A stretch of DNA of 64,000 nucleotides from Buddleja alternifolia (GCA_019426215.1 CM033400.1:10648568-10712567), one strand, 5' to 3'; shown: positions 24,245 through 36,765, counted from the first letter of the stretch. The notes: generated by a model from the sequence alone, not told the origin. Numbers and translations are program-made.

Positions 24245-24800
24245 TGTGTGTGGGAAGCACACCAATGATAATATGCAATATATTATATAAGAATATAGTA
24301 TAAAACACGAATTAATAGTAAAAATAGACACTAATTAAGTATACGTGGTTCGGTTAAATGAGACCTACATCCACAGGTAAAAGTAGTTCGATCCTTTCAT
24401 TGATGGTGGTAGTTGATAGATATACAAGTTTGTGATGGGTAGGTAAAAATGGTAAGCCAACTATACTAAAAATACATTACATTTGGAAGTAAAATAAATC
24501 ATGATCTTTCCTTCTTGAGCTATATCTAATATGGTGTAAATAGTGGCTCTGCTGGTATGATCTCCACAGGTCCATGTATGGAAAGTATATCCCTTCATTG
24601 ATTCTTGTCTAATCATGCTCCCTGGCTTGCCTTATATAGTATGCCCCACCTGTGCAGGTCAAGGTCGGGCGAACCTCCAGCTAAAGGAATTTGAATAGAA
24701 TGTCTTCTAGAAGGATCCGAGCCCGTGATGCCATTGGGCTTAGGCCCATAAAGTATTGGATTAACCACTTTGGCCCAAAGACCAATTTCAACCCACATCA
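24245..24800 (-). repeat. Gypsy-type LTR, minus strand
   Basis: On the minus strand the sequence runs from TGATGTGGGTTG (24800) to CCCACACACA (24245), with a TATA-like ACTATATAAGGC near 24640 and GAACCACGTATACTTAA near 24350. It is followed by GCACCGTCTAGGGAAG (about 24224-24239), a degenerate match to the primer-binding sites of plant gypsy elements. The length of about 556 bp and these landmarks support an LTR. Confidence 0.55.
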
Positions 24801-24997
24801 ATAAAAGAAATTCCTAAATTCACACGCCATTTGAGGGTTAGAGATTTTCCATAAAATTGCTTAGATCCTCCTCTTCAACCATTACATGCAATATTCGGGA
24901 ATTAACTTTTGTTGCCAAGAATTTACAAATGATTAATTAAATGGTAGTAAAATCTAGTAAAAGAAAATTAGAAATGAACTTGTCCACTTACCTTCAA

Positions 24998-25347
24998 ACC
25001 CTCGGATGAAAGTGGGAGTAAATATGGGAAGTTAGAGCTGCATGCATTTTTCGATAATTCCTGTTATGCACATTTTTCATCTTCTTCATTTCCCATGCTC
25101 TTAAGGTAAATGAGGAGCACCTTTCTAATAAAAAGTGTATATAACACATGATAAATATTTAATTAATAAAAATTTTACCTTCATGAATTTATCTATCAAT
25201 GAAACATATGTACTTCCACTAACTAAGTACTCAAACTCCACATGAAGATCAACAAATGAGAAGGCAAACAGCGGATAGAGACGATCAGGAAAATTGTAAT
25301 CAAAGAGAAGCAATTTTTTCTTTAATTGTGGCGGTAACTTCATCCGG
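24998..25347 (-). pseudogene. Fragment of an unrecognised host gene, exon split by a LINE
   Basis: Minus-strand coding stretch from 25347 to 25179 (KLPPQLKKKLLLFDYNF, then LHVEFEYLVSGSTYVS), ending in a good splice donor ATGAAG|GTAAAA. After a short AT-rich intron, a second exon-like stretch starts near 25115 (VLLIYLKSMGNEEDEKCA, then stop) and continues to another donor near 24992 (TTGAAG|GTAAGT). The exon's upstream end appears to continue at 31489-31503 beyond a retroelement complex (see findings). I do not recognise the family. Confidence 0.4.
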
Positions 25348-25900
25348 GTAGATTTTTTTTTTAAACACCAAACATTATTATTAATCAAACCAAGCGATAT
25401 CCAAAGATATCAATATAGCAACAGATATAGGAATAACATCAAAACCAACAGTTTAGCAAGAAACAAGTCTAGCAAAGCAATGAGCAATACGGTTGCCCGA
25501 CCGACGAACATGAGCAAACTGACAAGAATAAAAATGAGAAACTAAAGAGAAATGTCCAATAATAGGACTAATAGTAGAACAATCAGATGCACTCCTTGGC
25601 AATTTCTAAATCACTTAGACGCAATCACCTTCAATAATGATAAATCGCCAACATCGGCGCATTGCCAATTCGATTGCTTCCCGAGCAGCTAAGGCTTCCA
25701 CATATCCATATCTATAATAGCCCAAAGCAATCGAGAAGTCCAATCCACACATGCCCCACACCACAATTACCTATCTCTTTTTATAAATCAACGTCAGAAT
25801 CTAATTTTATCGTACCCGTTGGTGGTTTTAACCATTGCGTCGCACTACAAGACCCTGGTGGAGAAAAAAATTGAGGATGCAGCACCTCATGAAATGAAGA
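25348..25900 (-). mobile_element. LINE 3' end (minus strand), continuing at 31392-31477
   Basis: A T-run at 25352-25362 is the poly(A) tail of a minus-strand LINE. Above it, broken frames resemble the RNase H domain at the C terminus of plant L1-like LINEs, with AREAIELAMRRCWRFIIIEGD and HVRRSGNRIAHCFARL. Direct repeats ACTTCATCCGG at 25337-25347 and 31478-31488 look like its target duplication. That would put element D inside the LINE and make 31392-31477 its other end. Confidence 0.6.
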
Positions 25901-26055
25901 TATAAAGGCATTATAAATAAAAAAAAATCCTACAAAGATAAAGTAAGAAAGCCCATAAGATGGTCAACCCAGTCAACAACATATGACATGGGCCTTTTAG
26001 AATAATCCAACCAACACGTGAGATGCGCTCTTGAGAATATTAGCCTTTCTTAACA
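25900..26055 (-). repeat. 3' LTR of copia element D, truncated
   Basis: Starts on the minus strand TGTTAAGAAAGG at 26055, next to polypurine tract CCACTTGAGGAGGGG. Only about half of the 311-bp LTR is kept; it fades into LINE sequence near 25900. Confidence 0.8.
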
Positions 26056-26101
26056 CCCCTCCTCAAGTGGACGGTTGGTGAATATCTAGTAAGCCCAACT
26101 T

Positions 26102-29100
26102 CTATAGAAGGATTTGATGTTGAGTATTGCGTAGAGCCTTGGTTAAAATATCTGCCACTTGATCTTGAGATTTCACAAACTTAATCACAATTGTTCCATC
26201 TTTTACGCAATTGCGAACTATATGACAGTCTATTTCGATATGCTTAGTCTGTTCATGGAAGAATGGATTAGCAGCAATATGAATGGCAGCTTGATTATCA
26301 CTAAAAAATGAAACGGGAGTAAGGCTGTGTACATGTAAATCAGAAAAGATACCTAAGATCCACAAAAGTTCTCCACAAGCAATAGACATAGCGCGGTACT
26401 CTGCTTCAGCTGAGGATTTTGAAACGGTGGTTTGTTTTTTACTTTTCCATGAAATCAAGCAATTTCCCATGAAAACGCAGAACCCAGTAACAGACTTATG
26501 GGAGATTGGGCAAGAAGCCCAATCAGAATCACAAAACATAGTCAACTCACAAGAGGAAACTTTAGGAAAGAATAAACCTTAACCAGGTGCACCCTTTAAG
26601 CATCGTCAAACACGTATAGCAGATTTTACTTGCTAATGTTTGGGCTTGTGCATAAACTGACTTAAGGTTTGAACAGAGAAGGAAATATTTGGATGTGTCA
26701 TTGTCAAATATATAAGTTTCTCAATCAATTTTTGAAACCCATTAACATCTTCAACATATTTATCATCATCGGTCTCATTTATATTCAATTTAAGATTTTG
26801 TTCCATAGACACATTAGAAGGTTTGGAACCTAAGAGCCCAAATTCTACCAAAAGATCAAGAATATATTTACTCTGAAATAAACAGAGGCCTTTGGAAGAT
26901 CGAGCAACTTCAGTGCCCAAAAAGTATTTCAAAACACCCAAATCTTTAATGTGAAACTTAAAATTTAAGAAAGATTTGAATTTATTAATCTCAAGAATAG
27001 AATTGCCAGTTATAACTATGTCATCAACATAAATCAATAAGGCAAGAAAGACATCTCCCGATTGTTTCACAAATAAAAAATAATCATGTTTACTTTGATA
27101 AAAACCATTTTCTATTAAGGTTATAGTGAATTTTTCATTCCATTGCCTAGGGGCTTGTTTCAGCCCATACAAGGATTTTTTTCAATTTACAAACCCTAGA
27201 ATCCTTTGTTGCAAAATAGCCCGGAGGCAAAGACATGTAAACTTCATCATGGAGATCACCATGAAGAAACACATTATTCACATCCATTTGAAAAGGGGAC
27301 CAATCTCTAGTAATAGCAAGGGCAATCAGAGAACGAACGGTCACCATTTTCACGACAGGTGAAAAGGTTTGGTGATAGTCGACCCCCTTTTGCTGATTGA
27401 ACCCTTTCGCTACTAGTCTAGCCTTGTAACGTTCGACGTCACCATTAGATTTATATTTAACTTTAAAAACCCACTTGCAACTAATTGATTTCCTATTAGG
27501 ATGAAGGTGGGTAAGGTCCCAAGTGGAGTTTTCGGCTAAGGCAGACATTTCTAAGTCCATAGCAGATTTCCACTTAGGATCAGAAAGGGCATCATGCAAA
27601 TTTTCAGGTTCTTTAATCTTAAGGGCAGAAGTAAAGCATACATGATCAGATCCTAAATTATCATACAATAAGTAATTAGAAAGGGGATAAAGGGAACGAG
27701 AACTTATCTGACTAGACAAATAAAGTGAGACATCATAGTCACATAAGTATAAGGGGGTTTTAGTAACCCTGCCAGACTTGCGAGTGGAAACAGTTTCCTC
27801 TACATTTGGAGGGGCAAACGCAGATTCAGAAATAGAACTTGGAGAGGATGGGGGAATGTTTATCTCAGAACCTGAACCACCATCACTATACCAAGGGGTC
27901 TCAGCTGGGGTTGAAATCCCAGCATCATGTTTATGTGATGTAGTGGCGTCATCATCGACGAAGGTACCTGCAAAAGGGTTAGTAGCATAATCAACGGTAG
28001 ACTGGCTGCTATTTTGATCAATAGTAGAGCCAACACTAGAATCAGTTTTAAATGGAAAAATATGCTCCTAAAATCTAACATCTCTAGACACTAGAAAACG
28101 ATGATTTTCAATGTCAAAAAGACGATAAGCTTTTTATTTTTGACATATCCCATAAAAACACATTTTAATGCTCGAGGTTCAAATTTGTCTTTGTTGCTGC
28201 CACTAGCAGCTGTTAAACAGAGGCACCGAAAAGTGCGGAAAAGATTAAAGTTTGGTTTAAATTGAAAAGAATTTCAAAACAGGTTTTCCCATTCGAAACC
28301 GAGCTCGGGGTCCTATTGAATAAAAAAGCAGCCATCATGACACATTCAGACCAGAAAGTAATAGGGCAGCCACATTGAAAGAGAAGGGAACAAGCAATAT
28401 TAAGTAAGTGATGATGTTTACGTTCTACAATGAAATTTTGTTGAGGTGTGCTAATACAAGAAGTTTGATGTATAACACCCTCAGTTTGAAAAAACAATTT
28501 TAAGTCGTTGTTGATAAACTCCATACCATTGTCGCTTCGAAATATTTTCACGGTTTTCCCAAACTGATTTTTTATCATATGATAGAAATTTTTAATCAAT
28601 CCAACAGTTTCAGATTTATTTGTCATAAGAAATAACCAAATAGCCCTAGAATAATCATCAACAACAGTAAAAAAGTAATTAAAATCACTATGACTCATAG
28701 TCTTATAAGGTCCCCACAAATCAATATAAACAAGGTCAAACACAAATTTAGTTTTATGTATGCTAGTGTGAAAAGGTTCTTGAGATTGTTTAGCTTGGTG
28801 GCAAATATCACAAGGAGCAGTATTGACAGAACTAGTAAGAGATAGATCAGTTTTTAAGACATTCAAGACATTGTCGGAGGGATGACCAAACCTAGTATGC
28901 CAAACAGTGGGGGAAACAGCAGAATGAGAGTAATTAAGGGACCCTGAAGAGATAGAGTCAGAGTGTAGAGAGAGGAAGTAGAGACCTCCTCTATCCTTAC
29001 TAGTCGCCAGGGATTTTCCAGTTTGAGTGTCCTGGAAAATACAACTAGTTTTAGAAAAAGTAACGCTGCAATTACAGTCATTAGTAAGTTTAGAAACAGA

Positions 29101-30433
29101 TAGAAGGTTAAACTTAAATTCTGGTAGGACTAACACATTTGTTAGAACAACACCAGGAAAGAGGTTTAACTTCCCATAACATGTAACATGCACAATAGAA
29201 CTAGTAGGCAGTTTAATAGACAGGCTTGTCACATAAACAATATCAAATAAATCATCTACACTCGAGACCATGTGATAAGTGGCTCCCGAGTCTATAATCC
29301 AACCTTTAACGCTGAAATGGGAGGAAAATGAGGTAGAGGACATACCTGCCATACTAACTTTGTTGTCCCCACTCTCTTTTTGTCCATTCAACATTTTAAA
29401 GAGCTGGGCATACTGTTCAGGAGACAGAGATGGTGGTTTTGAAGCATGTTTTTCACTCACAGCAGAATTAGAAGATTTATTAGAAATTTGATGAGATGTA
29501 TTGTTTTTTTGATTTTTATTTCGATTCGGATAGCAGATCAGTTTAAAGCAACGTTCAATGGTATGTCCAACGCCATCACAATTTTTGCAAACAAGATTGG
29601 GATTTTTTTATGTTCGATTTACCAATTCCTTTACCTATAAAGGCAGAGGCAAGTTTATCACTACTTATAGAAGAGCTAACATGCAAGGAATTAGATCTAT
29701 GAGTCTCTTCTTGAGAGACAATATTAAACGCTTGCATGACAGTGGGAAGGGGGTCTTTTCTGAATAAGTGACTTCTAATCGGAAGATAAACATCATTTCA
29801 CCCCATTAAGAATTGCATTGACTTTAAGTTCTGATCATGCTTAGCAAACATGCTAGATGAAGCACATGTACAAACAGGTAAAGCAAGTAAGGCAGCATAT
29901 TCATCCCACAATAACTTTAGTTTAGAATAGTAAGCAACGACAGAATCAGTTCCTTGAGTGATCTTAGAAATATCTTGATGAATATTAAAAATTCGAGATT
30001 CGTCAATTTTGTTGTAGGTTAATTTTAAATCCGGCCAAACATCAGAAGCCTTAGTGGAAAAAACAAGACCTACATAGAGTTCTTTAGAGATAGAATTAAG
30101 AATCCAAGATAGCACAACCGCATTACATCTATCCCACTGATTTTGCAAAATAAAATCATCGGGATAGGGAACAGTGCCAAGGATAAACCCCAGCTTGTTT
30201 TTTCCAACGAGGGCGATAGTCATCGCTCTACTCCAACGGAGTAATTGTTGCACCTGGTCAGTTGATAAGAAATAAGATTTGAATTTGTAGAATCAGACGG
30301 GTGCAAATATAAGGGATCACTAAAATCAAGATTCGAGGTGGAAACGGGAGTAGCAGCAACTGCAGGTGCTTTAGTTCCTGGGGGCTCATCTCCCGAATGG
30401 GAACCATGTGCCCCAGCAGCAGACATAGCAGTC
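26102..30433 (-). pseudogene. gag-pol of copia element D
   Basis: Read on the minus strand. Gag starts with MSAAGAHGSHSGDEPPG at 30431 and continues at 30232-29798 (ASDVWPDLKLTYNKIDE). Protease is at about 29292-29270 (IIDSGATYHM). GAG-pre-integrase and integrase span 28900-28213 (FTVVDDYSRAIW, FRSDNGMEF, STPQQNFIVERKH). RT is at 27719-26633 (SCKWVFKVKY, FQMDVNNVFLHGDL, IYVDDIVITGNS). RNase H is at 26545-26102 (SKSSAEAEYRAM, SDNQAAIHIAANP, DQVADILTKAL). Frameshifts near 30225, 29470, 28200 and 27165 and a stop near 26580 break it. Integrase has F in place of the G of the usual QQNG motif. Confidence 0.88.
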
Positions 30434-31067
30434 AAATAGAAGGAAAAAAAAAGCACAAACAAAAAAACCACCACTAATAAGTCAACACACAGATCGACGA
30501 GCAACAAGGCAGAAAATAAAGAGGGTTCAAGCCAATTTACCCCTGTGTTTTTGTTTAACAAAAAACAAAGAAAAACGGAGAGATCCCAAAGGATATCTAA
30601 GAGAGGCGAAAGCGTGAATGGTAGGTTCTGGTAGTAATTTTCCAGTAACACCGTCTGACAACCACAAGGTTAAGAAGAAAAAATATTCCAAATCTGATAA
30701 GTTTTCAAATAGAAGACAGATCCACTGTAGGTTTTAAAAGATCTTCAATATATAATACAGATCGCATGAAATTTCCCAGAATTGAGAGGATTTTGAAGAC
30801 CCAAAACAACCTGGAAAAAATATGAAATCAGAAGTTAGCAAAGGATAGCAGAAATCTCTACTACTCGTAACAAAAAAGTAAAGAAGATCGAACCGAAAAT
30901 GAAACGATACAATAATCCGGTGCTTTTTTCTGGAAAAAAAAAACACCAAAAAACGGACGAGGTAGTGTAAATCGGACCAATACTGAAAAGATCAGCGAAC
31001 GTTTAGCCAATACTTGAGCGAGCAGAAAGAAACCCAGAATCGCAAAAAGAATGTACCTTGAGCCCTT

Positions 31068-31391
31068 GCTCTTAATACCATGTTAAAATAGTAAAATAAC
31101 TATGTTATTGAATAATCTTTCATTAGATGTAGAACTTTAACAAGAAAAAGGAAAAAAAAAAAGAGTTCTCTTTCCACTGCTCTAGAAACTAAGAAACGTA
31201 ATAAGGTGAAAAAATAAAAAACTAAACATAGGGTTGCAGCATATTTATAATAGAAATAAAAAACCCTACAAAGATAAAGCTAGAAAGCCCATAAGATGGT
31301 CTACCCAATCAACAACATGTGACATGGGCCTTTTAGAGTAATCCAACCAACACGTGAGCTGTGCCCTTGAGAATATTGGCCTTTCTTAACA
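31068..31391 (-). repeat. 5' LTR and primer-binding site of copia element D
   Basis: The LTR (311 bp) spans 31081-31391 with TG...CA ends on the minus strand. TGGTATTAAGAGC at 31068-31080 is a slightly changed tRNA-Met primer-binding site. The 5 bases after the LTR, TTATC, are the expected target duplication, but the partner copy is lost with the truncated LTR. Confidence 0.85.
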
Positions 31392-31503
31392 TTATCCTTA
31401 TCCAACTTGTTGTGTTTCCCACGAACTCAGTTTTCAGCAGACCCCGACCATGCAGACATAATAAGCCATGGTAAGTTACTTCATCCGGATAATGGGGCTC
31501 TTA

Positions 31504-31830
31504 TTTCAAACTTAATTCTTATCAGTACTGTTTTCTTTTGTTACGTGGCTTTCTGTGGTTGGAAAAGGCAGTTATGCCATACCAAAAATTGCAAGTCCAA
31601 AATACATTTAACCCTTTCAATAATTATGTAGTATAAATTTCGTTAAATTTTTTATTTCTTGAATTTTGTTAGAGGATCAGAGACAAATCCAAAGCAATAG
31701 AGAAGAGCAACAAAGCATATGGGTTTCTTTTAACTTTCGAAGAGCCATTAATTTTTTAAGCAATCAATCAATTTTGTATTTTTTGGACTTCCAATTCAAT
31801 ATTAGCACACAAGTAATTTACACGCTTAAT
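31504..31830. other. AT-rich spacer, probably intron of the disrupted gene
   Basis: No convincing coding frame on either strand. On the minus strand it would be intron upstream of the exon split by the LINE. Confidence 0.3.
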
Positions 31831-32610
31831 TGTTATGAAATTTCATGTTAGAAGTTTTGATGATGATAAGATAGGTTTTACGTTAGACCCCAAAATTATC
31901 TAAGCTTGATTTTATTAGAAGACTTGTACATGCTTTGATAGTTGTTAGTTTGTTTGAGGCTTGTGATGTTTTTAGATTATATAGTTTAAGTATCTGAACG
32001 CTTGTGCGTTGATTGAATTTTAGGTGAGCCTATCAAGTCAAGGTGAAGATCAACACCCAAAGTCAATAGGAGATGAAGATCTTTCAAGCGTTCAACAAGC
32101 ACTTAAGATCATTCAAACATTCAAGAATGAATGAGCGTCCATCTAATTCAAATTCACCTGAAATAAGTCCGAAGTCTACAAGGAGTTAAATGCAATTAAT
32201 GTCAAAGCATTATGTCCAGTGGACATTTAATTCAAATACATTAAATACTGATAAGAGCACTAAATGTGATAAGAACTCCCAGATAGTCAAATAAGCTTCA
32301 GTGATTGGACTGTCAGAATATTCAGAATGTCGGATGCAACGTTTGCAGCATAATTTCAGGGATAAAAGGATGAAAGTCGGTTCACTTGCCAAAGCGAAAG
32401 GCACTCGCCTAACATGTGTCCAACAGACATTTTCCCAAGAATGCCTATAATTAGGATTTCAATGGAAAATCCTAATACACAACTCATAAGCATACAAGCC
32501 AAATCCCTATTGTAAAATATTCTTGACCTAATCCTTCAGAAAAGCTTAATACTCCATCACCAAAATTCATCAAACTTTTCTTTATCCCAAGAGACAATCA
32601 ACAAATATCT
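31831..32610 (+). repeat. Second Sirevirus-type LTR, without internal region
   Basis: Begins TGTTATGAAATTTCATGTTAG and is collinear with the Sirevirus LTR at 7413 for about 450 bases (TTTTGATGATGA, GTTAGACCCCAAA, AGGTGAGCCTATCA, GGTGAAGATCA, AAATACATTAAAT). No pol or polypurine tract lies to the left, so it is a solo LTR or a fragment. The right end near 32610 is uncertain. Confidence 0.7.
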
Positions 32611-33715
32611 CAAACATAGCCCAATCTATAGGATTCAGTTGTGGTTCATATTGGGTCAATTATGATTCCATCTATAGGATTTAGTTACAACCAAACCCAA
32701 TCCAATTAAATTCATATATAGTTTTAAACTCAAATCGGAACCCATTTTGAAATCGATCCAATTGAACCGATGCAAAATCGATCTGATCCACCCATTTGCC
32801 ACAACTAATTGAACCCAAGTTCTTATTAGAAACTAATAAGACCCAACTAAAACTCAAGTTCCTATTGAGAATCCCCTTGAACCCTTTCTCTATCTAGCAA
32901 AAAAAAAAAATGTATAACTATATCAAAATTATCTCGTCCCCCCTCAGTAAAATTTCTGGCACCGTCCCTACGTAAGACCAAACTAATCCAATCCAACCTA
33001 ACCATGGTTCTAGAACCATTTTGTCACCCGGCCTCTAAATAAAACAGTGGATTGTCATGATTATAAAAAAATGTCGACCACAGATTTCTACTCACTTGTC
33101 CTAGCATAGGAAAGATGGATATAGGAATGTGTGGTAAGTGGAAACCATGTAAAAATTAAAACATGAGACGTGGTACGGCTTTTCTTTTATTGGACAAAGT
33201 TTTATTTACTTTCACCATTGCAAAAAAGACGTTCACATTTAATATCCGTGAAAAAAAGACGTTCACATTTAATTTATTTCCGAAAAAGCTCTAATCAACT
33301 GGGCTTTCAATTATTATATTAATTTGACAAACCTAACATTATTGACCAGTCATTATTGGGTGATACAATATATTTAATTAAAAGGGAAACCATATACAAA
33401 CCAACGGAAAAGTAGTCAACATTATCCATATATATGTAATACTATCTTACTTGTACTAGCACGTTTTTGTACATATTTTAACTCTGAAAATTATACTGAT
33501 CGATAATTAATAGCTAGATCAATTAGAAGGAAAAGAAAAAAGAATTAGAAGTGGAAAAAGAAATATTTCCAAGGGAAGAGGCTCCCAAAGCAAACCCCTT
33601 TCTGGTTGGCATCGACCCATACCAGGTCTTTCCCTTGTCAACGTTTATCTATATATCTCTGACTATCTATGTATAGATATCACCATGGGAGCCGGGAGGC
33701 TGGGATATATAGATA
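32611..33715. other. Gene-free AT-rich interval
   Basis: Two copies of TCTATAGGATT(C/T)AGTT lie at about 32628 and 32682, and AAAGACGTTCACATTTAAT recurs at 33225 and 33255. No gene, RNA or transposon ends were identified. Confidence 0.4.
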
Positions 33716-34478
33716 GGGAAAATTACACTGAGTACTTTTGAGGTATTATTTAATTACGGTTTATACTCTTTAGTTTAAAAAATTACATCTAACATCCTAA
33801 AGTTTCCTTCCGTCCAACAATCAGCGCCTTTCGTTTGGGTTTCAGTACGGCGCCTTTAAAATTTTTGTGAACTTCTGAAAATACCCCTTATTTTGGCGGG
33901 AAATTTTTTTTGAACTTGAAAACCTTAATTTTTTGGACAATTATATCCTTTTGGTGTTATTTGTAATATTTTATAAAGGTGTAGATGTTATATGTAATGT
34001 TTCAATATTTGAGTTATAATTTCAATATTATTTGAAAATATTTTAATTATTCTTAATTACATTATAATTTGTTCGAATATAGTTTTTTATTTGATTTTAT
34101 TATTGATAATTTCAAAAATAAACAAATTAGTATTATTTGATAATTTCAAAAAAATAGTTTTACATCAATATATGAAACTACAGGACGTTAGATGTAATTT
34201 TGTAAACTAAGGGATGTAAACCGTAATGAGACAATACCTCAGGAGTACTGTAATTTTTCCTTAGGGGCAATATGGTAATTCAGTCTTTTTCATTTTTCTA
34301 ATGTTTTCTCTTTTTTTAAAAAAAAAATATTCTGTTAGGGGTATTTAAGTCAATTTGCAACTTCCGTCCAACCTTACATCAATATATGAAACTCCAGAAT
34401 GTTAGATGTAATTTTTTAAATTAGGGGATGTAAATCGTAATTATGCAATACCTCAGGGGTAATCAGTGTAATTTTCCC
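33716..34478. mobile_element. MULE-type MITE with a duplicated right end
   Basis: Left end GGGAAAATTACACTGA(G/T)TAC pairs with the complement of the right end over about 90 bases (TGAGGTATT, AATTACATCTAACAT). A direct repeat, ATATAGATA, flanks it at 33707-33715 and 34480-34488, offset by one base on the right. The right end occurs twice, at about 34161-34263 and 34377-34478. No transposase is present. Confidence 0.75.
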
Positions 34479-34715
34479 TATATAGATATAGGACTTTTTT
34501 AAAAAATAATATAATTTTTAATAAAAATTATATAAATAACACACAAAAAATTATTATTCCAGAAATAGCACGGTACGCCATTGATAATGGAATATCCAGT
34601 CATGTGACTGGATACACCATTAACAATGGCGTATCCAGTAATGATATTAAAAGAATTTTTTTTTCTTTCTCTTTCTTTTTCTCTCCTCTTCCTCCCTCTT
34701 TCTCTCCTCTCTTTT

Positions 34716-36765
34716 TTGCCATGACTTAAACATAAAAAAATATAGGTGATGTTATGAACTTTGTAAAAGTATAAGATTTGGCTCATTCTGACACCCGAGT
34801 GAAGAAATATGACCACGCAAAACAGCCCTGCTTGAGCATTTTTAGTAAAAAAACTATTTTTTTTTCTTCTGGCTCGTATTTGGACTGTTTCTGTACATTT
34901 TTTGATCATGACTTGAATATAAAAATTGTAGGTGATGTTATGAAGTTTGTAAAACTATAAGATGTGGCTCATTCCGACGCCCGAGTGAAGAAATATGACC
35001 ACGCAAAAACAGCCCGCTTGAGCATTTTTTTGTTAAAAAACCTTTTTTTATTTATTTTCTGGCTCGTGTTTGGCCTGTTTCTGTACATCTTTTGGTCATG
35101 ATTTGAACATAAAAATTGTAGGTGATGTTATGAAGTTTGTAAAACTATAAGATTTGGCTCATTCTGACACTCGAGTGAAGAATTATGGCCACGCAAAAAC
35201 AGCCCGCTTGAGCATTTTTTGTTAAAAAACCTTTTTTTTAATTATTTTTTGGCTCATTTTTGGCCTGTTTCTGTACATTTTTTGCTCATGACTTGAACAT
35301 AAAAATTGTAGGTGCTATTATGAAGTTTGTAAAACTATAAGATTTGGCTCATTCCGACACCCGAGTGAAGAAATATGGTCACGCAAAAAACAGGCCCATT
35401 TGAGCATTTTTAGTAAAAAAAACTGTTTTTTTTTCCTTCTGGCTCGAATTTGACCTGTTTCTTTACATTTTTTGGCCATGACTTGAACATAAAAATTGTA
35501 GGTGATGTTATGAAGTTTGTAAAACTATAAGATTTTTGGTTAAAAACTGTTTTTTTTTTAAATAAGAAAATTATTGTTGATTTTCTGACTCAAAATAAAA
35601 AACTATTTACTCAAATTACTCAACAATAAAATACTATTCATTCAAATTACGATACAAATAAAAAACTATTTATTCAAAACAATAATTACTTGAGGCTGTT
35701 TCTCAACAATAATTATGTAAAATTATTGTTGATTTTCTGGCTTAGAGTATAAAAAAAAAATTATTAAAAAACACCATTTACTTTACTCATCTTCAGAAAG
35801 ATAGTTGCAAACGATGGAAGATGAATGGAGATTTCGGGTCCAAAAACAAGACGGGCTTGTCACGGATTGTCGTGAACGTCAAATTTACTTTCTGAAGATG
35901 AGTAAAGTAAGGAGTTTTTCAATAATTTTTTTTATATTCTGAACCAGAAAATCAACAATAATTTTACATAATTATTGTTGAGAAACAACCTCAAGTAATT
36001 ATTGTTTTGAATATACAGTTTTTTTCTTGTATCTTAATTTGAATGAATAGTATTTTATTGTTGAGTAATTTGAGTAAATAGTTTTTTATTCTAAGCCAGA
36101 AAATCAATAATAATTTTCTTATTTAAAAAAAAAACAGTTTTTAACAAAAAATCTTATAGTTTTACAAATTTCATAACATCACCTTTTATGTTCAAGTCAT
36201 GGCCAAAAAATGTACAGAAACAGGCCAAAAACGAGCCAGAAAATAATAAAAAAAGGGTTTTTTTAACAAACAATGCTCAAACAGGCTATTTTTGTATGGC
36301 CATATTTCTTCACTCGTGTGTCGGAATGAGCCAAATCTTATAGTTTTACAAACTTCATAATATCACCTACAATTTTTATGTTCAAGTCATGGCCAAAAAA
36401 TGTAAAGAAACAGGCCAAAAATGAGCCAGAAAATAAAATAAAAAAAAGGTTTTTTAACAAAAAATGCTCAAGTGAGCTGTTTTTGCGTGGTCATATTTCT
36501 TCACTCGGTTGTCGGAATGAGCCTATTCTTATAGTTTTACTAACTTCATAACTTCACCAACAATTTTTATGTTCAAGTCATGGCTGAAAAATGTACAGAA
36601 ACAGGACAAATACGAGCTAGAAGGGAAAAAAAATAGTTTTTTTACTAAAAATGCTCAAATGGGGCTGTTTTGCGTGGCCATATTTCTTCACTCGGGTGTC
36701 GAAATGAGCCAAATCTTATACTTTTACAAAGTTCGTAATATCACCTACATTTTTAAATATATGAA
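34716..36765. repeat. 2-kb foldback built from ~190-bp tandem units
   Basis: The left arm repeats a unit four times (anchor GGTGATGTTATGAA at 34745, 34931, 35121, 35311 with one variant, and 35501; period 186-190). The right arm carries the same units inverted (anchors near 36175, 36359, 36551 and 36737). The arms meet in an inner palindrome, 35570-36130, around a unique ~87-bp loop at 35801-35887. Unit landmarks are GGCTCATTC(C/T)GAC and TGTTCAAGTCATG. No protein is encoded. A CT-rich tract (34660-34715) precedes it. Confidence 0.9.

Larger units (their letters stand above)
25900..31391 (-). mobile_element. Copia element D (minus strand), near complete
   Basis: 5' LTR at 31081-31391, primer-binding site at 31068-31080, gag, protease, integrase, RT, RNase H, polypurine tract at 26056-26070, and a 3' LTR cut short (about 25900-26055). 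The interior shows Retrofit/RE1-like wording. The shared LTR part (about 140 bp) differs at roughly ten positions, so this copy is clearly older than element B. Confidence 0.88.

Noticed and set aside
34499..34960. Frames at the start of the foldback (136 and 60 residues)
   Set aside because: They run through tandem repeat units and a CT tract and recur in other copies with stops.
34716..36765. CRISPR-like or tRNA-like array
   Set aside because: Units of ~190 bp with no short spacers, inverted symmetry and plant nuclear context exclude CRISPR; no tRNA or rRNA sequence is present.
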